From: Mycobacterium sp. E1747
GTDB taxonomy: Bacteria; Actinomycetota; Actinomycetes; Mycobacteriales; Mycobacteriaceae
Assembly (NCBI RefSeq): GCF_001667775.1
Contig: NZ_LZJI01000199.1
Coordinates: 1-36,880 of the forward strand
Length of the DNA: 36,880 nt
Direction: 5' to 3'
In this document: in pieces, positions 30,057 to 36,880 of the stretch
Layout: each line of letters begins with the position of its first letter
Numbering within the stretch: position 1 is the stretch's first letter
The notes under the pieces: generated by a model
Databases searched by the model: none
Seen by the model: the letters and a program-made list of their open reading frames with translations, nothing else
Told to the model about the DNA's origin: nothing
Made by a program: the position numbers and the translations under genes

Positions 30057-32249
30057 ATGGTGCCGACCGACAAACACGCTTCAGAAACAGGCGTAACTGG
30101 TAACCAACAGCCCAAACTGGCCACCGTCTGGCCCGGGAACCCGTATCCCCTCGGCGCTTCCTATGACGGAGCCGGGACCAACTTCTCGTTGTTCTCCGAG
30201 ATTGCCGAGAAGGTCGAGTTGTGTCTGATCGACGACGCCGGGGCGGAATCACGGATCCCCCTCGACGAGGTCGACGGCTATGTGTGGCACGCCTATCTGC
30301 CCAACATCTCCCCGGGCCAGCGCTACGGCTTCCGCGTCTACGGCCCCTTCGACCCGGCGGCGGGGCACCGCTGCGACCCGAGCAAGCTACTGCTCGACCC
30401 GTATGGCAAGGCCTTCCACGGGGATTTCACCTTCGGGCAGGCGCTGTTCTCCTACGACATGAAGGCCGTGCGTCCCGGAGGTGACGACGCCGACCCCGGA
30501 ACGCCGCCGATGGTCGACTCGCTTGGCCACACCATGACCAGCGTGGTGAGCAATCCCTTCTTCGACTGGGGCTCGGACCGCTCGCCGCTGACCCCGTACC
30601 ACGAAACCGTCATCTACGAGGCCCACGTCAAGGGAATGACCCAGACCCACCCGGGCATCCCCGCCGAACTGCGCGGCACCTACGCCGGCCTGGCCCACCC
30701 GGTGATCATCGACCACCTCAAGTCGCTCAACGTCACCGCGCTGGAGCTGATGCCGGTGCACCAGTTCATGCACGACTCGCGGCTGCTGGACCTTGGACTG
30801 CGAAACTACTGGGGCTACAACACTTTCGGATTCTTCGCGCCGCACAACCAGTACGCGGCCAATCGCAGCTCCAGCGTCGCCGAGTTCAAATCGATGGTGC
30901 GCAGCCTGCACGAAGCCAATATCGAGGTGATCCTCGACGTGGTGTACAACCACACCGCCGAGGGCAACCACCTCGGGCCGACCATCAATTTCCGCGGCAT
31001 CGACAACGCGGCGTACTACCGGCTCGTCGACACCGACCTGCGGCTGTACAAGGACTACACCGGCACGGGCAACAGCCTCAACCCGCGTCACCCGCACGTG
31101 CTGCAGCTCATCATGGACTCGCTGCGCTACTGGGTGACCGAGATGCACGTCGACGGCTTCCGTTTCGACCTCGCCGCCACGCTGGCGCGCGAGCTGCACG
31201 ACGTCGACCGACTGAGTGCGTTCTTCGACCTGGTGCAGCAGGACCCGATCGTCAGCCAGGTCAAATTGATCGCCGAACCATGGGACGTGGGCGAGGGCGG
31301 CTACCAAGTCGGCAATTTCCCGGGTTTGTGGACCGAGTGGAACGGGAAGTATCGCGATACTGTGCGTGACTACTGGCGGGGCGAGCCCGCGACCCTAGGC
31401 GAGTTCGCGTCCCGGCTGACCGGGTCGTCGGACCTCTACGAGGCGACCGGCCGGCGCCCCAGCGCCAGCATCAACTTCGTCACCGCCCACGACGGGTTCA
31501 CGCTCAACGACCTGGTTTCCTACAACGAGAAACACAACCTGGCCAACGGCGAAGACAACCGCGACGGCGAAAGCCACAACCGCTCGTGGAACTGCGGCGT
31601 CGAGGGGCCCACCGACGACCCGGAGATCTTGGCGCTGCGCCGTCGCCAGATGCGCAACTTCTGGGCGACGCTGATGCTCAGCCAGGGCACGCCGATGATC
31701 GCGCACGGCGACGAACTCGGCCGCACCCAGAACGGCAACAACAACGTGTACTGCCAAGACTCCGAATTGTCTTGGATGGATTGGTCATTGGTCGACAAAA
31801 ATTCGGACCTGCTGGCCTTCGCGCGCAAGGTGACCACCTTGCGCAAGACCCATCCGGTGTTCCGCCGGCGGCGGTTCTTCGAGGGTGAACCGATCCGCAC
31901 CGGCGACGAGGTGCGCGACATCGCCTGGCTGAATCCGAGCAGCCGGGAGATGACGCACGAGGACTGGGGCGAGAGCATCCACAAATGTGTGGCGGTCTTC
32001 CTCAACGGCGAGGCCATCACCGCGCCCAACGCGCGCGGCGAACGGGTCGTCGACGACTCGTTCCTCATGTGCTTCAACGCCGGCGAAGAACCCGTGGAGT
32101 TCGTGATGCCGAACGACGACTACGCGCAGGAGTGGACCGTGGAACTGGACACCAACGACCCGACGGGCGACGCCGACCAGGTGGTGAATGCCAAAGCGAA
32201 GGTCTCGTTGCCCGGGCATTCGCTCCTGGTCTTACGTAAGACCATGTGA
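30057..32249 (+). CDS. treX: Glycogen debranching enzyme (isoamylase type)
   Basis: GH13 alpha-1,6-glucosidase that removes side chains from glycogen, feeding linear maltooligosaccharides to TreY. The 730-residue protein has an N-terminal CBM48 fold (about 25-130, VWPGNPYPLGASYDGAGTNF) and the catalytic barrel with nucleophile Asp371 (DGFRFDLAA), acid/base Glu407 (LIAEPWDVGEGGY) and Asp479 (VTAHDGFTLND). It is also called glgX. The start ATG 30057 has AAGG shortly before it. The treY ATG follows the stop after 3 bases, so treX, treY and treZ form one operon. Confidence 0.95.
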   Translation: MVPTDKHASETGVTGNQQPKLATVWPGNPYPLGASYDGAGTNFSLFSEIAEKVELCLIDDAGAESRIPLDEVDGYVWHAYLPNISPGQRYGFRVYGPFDPAAGHRCDPSKLLLDPYGKAFHGDFTFGQALFSYDMKAVRPGGDDADPGTPPMVDSLGHTMTSVVSNPFFDWGSDRSPLTPYHETVIYEAHVKGMTQTHPGIPAELRGTYAGLAHPVIIDHLKSLNVTALELMPVHQFMHDSRLLDLGLRNYWGYNTFGFFAPHNQYAANRSSSVAEFKSMVRSLHEANIEVILDVVYNHTAEGNHLGPTINFRGIDNAAYYRLVDTDLRLYKDYTGTGNSLNPRHPHVLQLIMDSLRYWVTEMHVDGFRFDLAATLARELHDVDRLSAFFDLVQQDPIVSQVKLIAEPWDVGEGGYQVGNFPGLWTEWNGKYRDTVRDYWRGEPATLGEFASRLTGSSDLYEATGRRPSASINFVTAHDGFTLNDLVSYNEKHNLANGEDNRDGESHNRSWNCGVEGPTDDPEILALRRRQMRNFWATLMLSQGTPMIAHGDELGRTQNGNNNVYCQDSELSWMDWSLVDKNSDLLAFARKVTTLRKTHPVFRRRRFFEGEPIRTGDEVRDIAWLNPSSREMTHEDWGESIHKCVAVFLNGEAITAPNARGERVVDDSFLMCFNAGEEPVEFVMPNDDYAQEWTVELDTNDPTGDADQVVNAKAKVSLPGHSLLVLRKTM

Positions 32250-32252
32250 CGC

Positions 32253-34553
32253 ATGCCTTTTCCGATACTCTCGACCTACCGGTTGCAGCTGCGCGGTGAG
32301 GCCAGCGGGTTCGCGTTCACGTTCGCCGACGCCGAGAACCTACTGGACTACCTGGACGAACTCGGGGTGTCCCACCTCTACCTGTCCCCGATCATGACCG
32401 CGGCCACCGGGTCGAACCACGGCTACGACGTCACCGACCCGACGACCGTCTCCCCCGAACTCGGCGGCCGCGCGGGGCTTCAGCGGTTGTCGGCCGCGGC
32501 GCGCGAGCGCGGCATCGGCCTGATCGTCGACATCGTGCCCAATCACGTGGGGATCGACCAGCCCCAACAGAACGCCTGGTGGTGGGACGTGTTGCGGCAC
32601 GGCCGGTCATCTGACTACGCAACGTATTTCGACATCGACTGGGATCTCGATGAGGACGGCCGCATCGTGCTGCCGATTCTGGGCTCCGACGACGACGACG
32701 CCGATCTCAAGGTCGACGGGGACTTGCTGCGGCTCGGCGACCTGGCGCTTCCGATCGCGCCCGGCACCGCCGACGGCACCGGGCCCGAGGTGCACGACCG
32801 TCAGCACTACCGGCTGGTGGGCTGGCGCAACGGCGTGTGCGGCTACCGGCGCTTCTTCTCGATCACCTCCCTGGCCGGGTTGCGTCAGGAAGACCGCGCC
32901 GTGTTCGACGCCACCCACTGCGAGGTCGCCCGGTGGGCCGCTGAAGGCATCGTCGACGGCGTCCGCATCGACCACCCCGACGGGCTGTCGGACCCCTGCG
33001 GCTACCTGGCATGGTTGCGCGAATCGGTTGGGCCGCAAACATGGATCGTGATCGAGAAGATCCTGGCGGTCGACGAGGCGCTCGAACCCACGCTGCCCAT
33101 CGGGGGCACCACCGGCTACGACGTGCTGCGGGAGATCGGCGGGGTCTTCGTCGACCCCAGCGGCGCGCCCGCGCTCACCGAACTGGTCGAATCGGCGGGG
33201 CTGGACTACGGCGCGACGCCGGAGATGTTGGCGGACCTCAAGATCCGCGCGGCCACCGGTACGCTCGCGAGCGAACTGCGCCGGCTCCGCCGCGCCATCG
33301 TCGCGGCGGCGGGCTCCGACCACCCACAGTTGCCCGAAGCGGTGGCCGCGCTGCTCGCTCACATCGGCGTCTACCGCTGCGACTACCCGGGGCTGTCCGC
33401 GATCATGCCCACCGCCCTGGCCGAAACGCAGGCGCAGTCACCGGAATTGGGGCCCGCACTGCAGGTGCTCGCCGCGGCGCTGGCCTCCGGCGGCGAGCCG
33501 GCCACTCGGCTGCAGCAGCTCTGCGGTGCGGTGACCGCCAAAGCGAGCGAGGACTGCTACTTCTACCGTGACGCGCGGCTGGTGTCGCTCAACGAGGTCG
33601 GTGGTGAGCCCCATCGCTTCGGTGTCGGCGCGGCGGAGTTCCACCACAGCGCCGCCACCCGCGCCCGCCTGTGGCCGCACACGATGACCACGCTGACCAC
33701 CCACGACACCAAGCGCGGCGAGGACGTGCGGGCGAGGATCGGGGTACTCTCGCAGGTCCCGTCACTGTGGGCGGAGTTCGTCGCCCGCTGGGAGGTCGCC
33801 GCGCCCTCCCCCGACCCGGCCACCGGACAGTTCCTGTGGCAGAACATCTTCGGCGTGTGGCCGGTCAGCGGCGAGGTGAGCTACGAGCTGCGTGAGCGGC
33901 TGCACGGCTACGCCGAGAAGGCCATTCGGGAAGCGGCCTGGCGCACCTCGTGGAACGATCCGGACGCCGAGTTCGAGGACGCGGTGCACCGGTGGCTGGA
34001 CAGCGTGTTCGACGGCCCGGTGGCAGGCCAGCTGACCGAGCTCGTCGCCCAGCTCAACCCGCATGCCGCCAGCGACGCGTTGGGCCAGAAGCTGCTCGCC
34101 TTGACCGTGCCCGGGATACCCGACGTCTACCAGGGCACCGAACTGTGGGACGACAGCCTGGTGGACCCGGACAATCGCCGGCCCGTCGACTACACCGCCC
34201 GGCGCGCCGCCCTGAAGGCGTTGGAGCATCCCAAGATTCGCGTGGTGACCACCGCGCTTCGGGTGCGACGCGCCCACCCGGACACCTTCTTGAGCGGTGA
34301 CTACGTTCCCGTGCTGGCCGACGGCGATGCCGGCGATCACGTGCTGGCCTTCCGCCGGGGTTCCGACATCGTGGTCGCGGCGACCCGGTGGACGGTGCGC
34401 CTGACCGAAACCGGTTGGGGCAACACGGTGCTGGCGCTGCCGGAGGGCACCTGGAAAGACGCGCTCACCGGCGTCATCGCGGACGGGCCGACGGCCGCGG
34501 CCCAGTTGTTCGCCGAGCTGCCCGTCGTGCTGCTGGAGCGCCACCATGACTGA
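32253..34553 (+). CDS. treY: Maltooligosyl trehalose synthase
   Basis: GH13 family enzyme that turns the reducing-end alpha-1,4 bond of maltooligosaccharides into an alpha,alpha-1,1 trehalose end. The 766-residue protein begins with the diagnostic STYRLQLRGEASGFAF and SHLYLSPI, then GSNHGYDVTDP and DIVPNHVGID. Catalytic residues are Asp240 (GVRIDHPDGL), Glu268 (VIEKIL) and Asp485 (LTTHDTKRGEDVRAR). It starts 3 bases after treX and overlaps treZ by 8 bases. Product trehalose is used in mycobacteria as a stress protectant and as the carrier of mycolic acids. Confidence 0.96.
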   Translation: MPFPILSTYRLQLRGEASGFAFTFADAENLLDYLDELGVSHLYLSPIMTAATGSNHGYDVTDPTTVSPELGGRAGLQRLSAAARERGIGLIVDIVPNHVGIDQPQQNAWWWDVLRHGRSSDYATYFDIDWDLDEDGRIVLPILGSDDDDADLKVDGDLLRLGDLALPIAPGTADGTGPEVHDRQHYRLVGWRNGVCGYRRFFSITSLAGLRQEDRAVFDATHCEVARWAAEGIVDGVRIDHPDGLSDPCGYLAWLRESVGPQTWIVIEKILAVDEALEPTLPIGGTTGYDVLREIGGVFVDPSGAPALTELVESAGLDYGATPEMLADLKIRAATGTLASELRRLRRAIVAAAGSDHPQLPEAVAALLAHIGVYRCDYPGLSAIMPTALAETQAQSPELGPALQVLAAALASGGEPATRLQQLCGAVTAKASEDCYFYRDARLVSLNEVGGEPHRFGVGAAEFHHSAATRARLWPHTMTTLTTHDTKRGEDVRARIGVLSQVPSLWAEFVARWEVAAPSPDPATGQFLWQNIFGVWPVSGEVSYELRERLHGYAEKAIREAAWRTSWNDPDAEFEDAVHRWLDSVFDGPVAGQLTELVAQLNPHAASDALGQKLLALTVPGIPDVYQGTELWDDSLVDPDNRRPVDYTARRAALKALEHPKIRVVTTALRVRRAHPDTFLSGDYVPVLADGDAGDHVLAFRRGSDIVVAATRWTVRLTETGWGNTVLALPEGTWKDALTGVIADGPTAAAQLFAELPVVLLERHHD

Positions 34554-36279
34554 ATTCCGCGTTTGGGCACCCAAACCGGAGCGGGTCCGGCTCGACGTCG
34601 AGGGTCAGGAGCACCCGATGACGCGCGCGGACGACGGCTGGTGGCACGCGTCCGTGGATACGGCCCCGGACGCCCGCTACGGGTTCTTGCTCGACGACGA
34701 TCCCATGGTGCTGCCCGACCCGCGCTCACCCCGCCAGCCCGACGGCGTGCACGCCCGCTCCCAACTGTGGGCCCCGGCCGGCGCCGCCTGGACCGACGGC
34801 GACTGGCCGGGCCGGCCGGTCGAGGGCGCGGTGATCTACGAGCTGCACCTCGGCACCTTCACCCCGGCGGGCACCCTCGACTCGGCCATCGAAAAGCTGG
34901 ACTATTTGGTGGATCTCGGCGTCGACTTCGTCGAGCTGATGCCGGTGAATTCCTTTGCCGGAACGCATGGCTGGGGTTACGACGGCGTGCTGTGGTACAG
35001 CGTCCACGAGCCCTACGGCGGCCCCGACGCCCTGGTGCGGTTCGTCGACGCCTGCCACGCGCGGGGCCTGGGCGTCCTGATCGACGCGGTGTTCAACCAC
35101 CTCGGCCCGTCGGGCAACTATCTGCCGAAGTTCGGCCCGTACCTGTCGTCGGCGAGCAACCCGTGGGGCGAAGGCATCAACATCGCCGATGCCGATTCCG
35201 ACGAGGTCCGGCGCTACATCATCGGATGCGCGCTGCGCTGGATGCGCGATTTCCACGCCGACGGGCTGCGCCTGGATGCCGTGCACGCCCTGGTGGACAC
35301 GACGGCGATCCACATCCTCGAGGAGCTTGCGACCGAAACCGATTGGCTGTCAAGGCAAGTGGGGCGCCCGCTGTCGCTGATCGCCGAGAGCGATCTCAAC
35401 GACCCGCGGCTGATCACCGCGCGCGACCGGGGCGGCTACGGCCTGACGGCGCAATGGGCCGACGACATCCACCACGCCATCCACACCGCGGTGTCCGGCG
35501 AGCGCCAGGGCTACTACGCCGACTTCGGCGGCCTGGCCACCCTGGCCCAGACCCTGTGCCACGGCTATTTTCACGCCGCCACCTATTCGTCGTTCCGGCG
35601 GCGCCGGCACGGACGCCCGCTGGACACGGGCTCCATCCCGGCCACCCGGCTGGTCGCGTACACCTGCACCCATGACCAGGTCGGCAACCGGGCGCTCGGG
35701 GACCGCCCGTCGCAGAACCTCTCCGGCGGCCAGCTGGCGATCAAGGCCGCGCTCGCGCTCGGCACGCCTTTCACCGCAATGCTTTTCATGGGCGAGGAGT
35801 ACGCGGCGTCGACCCCGTTCCAGTTCTTCAGCTCGCACCCCGAGCCGGAACTGGCCAAGGCCACCGCCGAGGGTCGCAAGGCCGAGTTCGCCGAACACGG
35901 TTGGGACGCCGACGAGATTCCCGATCCCCAGGATCCGCAGACGTTCCAGCGCTCGAAACTGAACTGGGCCGAGGTGGACGCCGGCGAGCACGGCCGACTG
36001 CACCAGTTCTACCGCGACCTGATCGCTTTGCGGCGCCGCGACCCCGACCTCGCCGACCCCTGGCTGGCGCACCTCGCGGTCGACTTCGACGAGGAGCAAC
36101 GCTGGATCAGCGTGTCGCGCGGCCGGTTGCGCATCGTGTGCAACCTCGGCACCGAGGCGGTGACGGTGCCCGTCGCCGGTGACGTGCTGCTGGCCTGGGG
36201 CGACCCCGTCGTCGAAGCCGACAAGACGGTGCTCGATGGACATTCGCTCGCCGTGCTCGCGGTGCGCGAGGAGCTCTGA
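34546..36279 (+). CDS. treZ: Maltooligosyl trehalose trehalohydrolase
   Basis: GH13 hydrolase that releases trehalose from maltooligosyl trehalose, the last step of the TreXYZ route. The 577-residue protein has an N-terminal CBM48 segment (FRVWAPKPERVRLDVEG) and a barrel with nucleophile Asp244 (GLRLDAVHAL), acid/base Glu281 (LIAESDLNDPR) and Asp377 (TCTHDQVGNRALGDRP), plus the FFSSHPEPEL loop typical of TreZ. ATG 34546 lies inside the treY end, an 8-base overlap. A GC-rich hairpin after the stop probably ends the operon. Confidence 0.96.
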   Translation: MTEFRVWAPKPERVRLDVEGQEHPMTRADDGWWHASVDTAPDARYGFLLDDDPMVLPDPRSPRQPDGVHARSQLWAPAGAAWTDGDWPGRPVEGAVIYELHLGTFTPAGTLDSAIEKLDYLVDLGVDFVELMPVNSFAGTHGWGYDGVLWYSVHEPYGGPDALVRFVDACHARGLGVLIDAVFNHLGPSGNYLPKFGPYLSSASNPWGEGINIADADSDEVRRYIIGCALRWMRDFHADGLRLDAVHALVDTTAIHILEELATETDWLSRQVGRPLSLIAESDLNDPRLITARDRGGYGLTAQWADDIHHAIHTAVSGERQGYYADFGGLATLAQTLCHGYFHAATYSSFRRRRHGRPLDTGSIPATRLVAYTCTHDQVGNRALGDRPSQNLSGGQLAIKAALALGTPFTAMLFMGEEYAASTPFQFFSSHPEPELAKATAEGRKAEFAEHGWDADEIPDPQDPQTFQRSKLNWAEVDAGEHGRLHQFYRDLIALRRRDPDLADPWLAHLAVDFDEEQRWISVSRGRLRIVCNLGTEAVTVPVAGDVLLAWGDPVVEADKTVLDGHSLAVLAVREEL

Positions 36280-36291
36280 CACCTGTGGATA

Positions 36292-36318
36292 GCGGTGCGC
36301 GGCGCGGCGCGCGACCGC
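36292..36318 (+). terminator. GC-rich hairpin after treZ
   Basis: Arms GCGGTGCGCG (36292-36301) and CGCGCGACCGC (36308-36318) pair over ten bases with one bulged G and a 6-base loop. No U-tract follows. Hairpins without U-tracts just after stop codons are commonly proposed as mycobacterial terminators; proof is lacking. Confidence 0.4.
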
Positions 36319-36331
36319 CGATGATTCGCCC

Positions 36332-36490
36332 ATGGATCAATCCGTATTCGGTCGGTGGATCGGCTTGCTGAGGAAAAAGGAGCCGGTCTCGGCTCCGCTC
36401 GTCGCACCCGAGGAGACGCCGCAGGAACGCAGCGTGGAGCTGTTGTGGACGGGCCCCGGCCTGGGATCCGTGTGCGGCGAAGGACGCTGA
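36332..36490 (+). CDS. Possible 52-residue small protein
   Basis: The frame opens MDQSVFGRWIGLLRKKEPVS, continues with a Pro/Glu-rich middle (APLVAPEETPQERS) and ends VELLWTGPGLGSVCGEGR. About four fifths of third codon positions are G or C, consistent with but not proof of coding. No clear ribosome-binding site precedes the ATG. It lies between treZ and the convergent MocR-type gene, 7 bases from the latter's stop. No family is recognised; it may be spurious. Confidence 0.35.
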   Translation: MDQSVFGRWIGLLRKKEPVSAPLVAPEETPQERSVELLWTGPGLGSVCGEGR

Positions 36491-36497
36491 CGCTCGC

Positions 36498-36880
36498 CTA
36501 GACGCTGGCGCGGCCCGCGCCGTGCAGCGCCTCGGCGATCGCGTCCGCCAGCGGGTCGATCTCGTCGGCGCCGAGGTCTGCGATGGTGACGCGGATGCCC
36601 GGCGGCGTGCCGATGCGGAACCGCGTGCCCGGCGCCGCGGCCCAGCCCGCCCCCAGTAACCGGGTGATCGCGACCGTCTCGTCGGGCACCGGGATCCACA
36701 CGTTGAGTCCGGAGCGGCCACGCGCGGCGACGTCGCGCCCGGCCAACGCGGCGGACAGCCCCCGGCGCGTGTCGGCGTACCGCCGCTCGGCCGTGGCGAC
36801 AAGGCGCGCGGCCGCCGGGTCCGACCACAGGCTCACGGCCAGGTCCTGCAGCAGGTGGCTGACCCAGCCCGGCCCGAGTC
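36498..36880 (-). CDS. C-terminal part of a MocR-type (GntR/aminotransferase) regulator, partial
   Basis: The frame is open to the right edge, so only the last 127 or so residues are seen. They read as the small domain of a fold-type I PLP aminotransferase, from LGPGWVSHLLQDLAVSLWSD through ATAERRYADTRRGLSAAL and GRSGLNVWIPVPDETVA to GTRFRIGTPPGIRVTIADL. The LGPGW start and GLNVWIPV strand are typical of MocR/PdxR regulators, which fuse a GntR winged helix to an aminotransferase-like domain. The DNA-binding half and the PLP lysine, if present, lie outside the window. A free-standing aminotransferase is less likely. Confidence 0.72.
   Translation of the reverse strand, partial: LGPGWVSHLLQDLAVSLWSDPAAARLVATAERRYADTRRGLSAALAGRDVAARGRSGLNVWIPVPDETVAITRLLGAGWAAAPGTRFRIGTPPGIRVTIADLGADEIDPLADAIAEALHGAGRASV

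Overview
The window is high-GC chromosomal DNA with tightly packed, overlapping genes, many GTG starts and a gene set typical of Mycobacterium. The order matches, in inverted orientation, the M. tuberculosis H37Rv block from treZ (Rv1562c) to trpE (Rv1609). The likely source is a slow-growing mycobacterium, possibly near the M. avium complex; the species call is an inference from remembered gene order and protein similarity.

Layout. Positions 10-3154 hold trpE, a divergent peroxiredoxin (bcp) and a CaCA-type cation antiporter. A WhiB4-like regulator (3410-3766) follows; I do not recall one at this position in H37Rv. Positions 3798-10205 are the minus-strand histidine operon hisD-hisC-hisB-hisH-hisA(priA)-impA-hisF-hisI, mostly joined by 4-base start/stop overlaps. 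A divergent F420-type nitroreductase-family gene sits beside hisD. Positions 10718-14195 are nadA-nadB-nadC, facing nrtR (14242-14952) across an excellent palindromic NrtR operator. A LIP-family lipase follows.

The biotin genes come in two minus-strand blocks: bioB-bsaP-DUF2567 (16474-18400) and bioA-bioF-bioD-2H phosphoesterase (22357-26012). Between them is a plus-strand, translationally coupled cassette of four uncharacterised envelope genes (18532-22360): a 57-residue membrane peptide, a 13-helix protein with a FixH/YtkA-like outer domain, a cupredoxin-like exported protein and a second polytopic protein. H37Rv carries prophage phiRv1 at about this place. This cassette is the best candidate for an undescribed system.

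From 26075 the plus strand encodes a small membrane protein, an unusually structured intergenic region full of inverted repeats (26528-26839), a catalytically dead NlpC/P60 protein (RipD-like) with a greatly extended P-x-Q-Q tail, an OafA-type acyltransferase, and the treX-treY-treZ operon that converts glycogen to trehalose. The right end has a possible 52-residue gene and the C-terminal part of a MocR-type regulator that runs off the window.

Metabolic links: PriA serves both histidine and tryptophan synthesis and so ties the his operon to nearby trpE; NrtR couples NAD synthesis to its own expression; BsaP supports BioB; trehalose, acyltransferase and RipD genes all feed envelope building.
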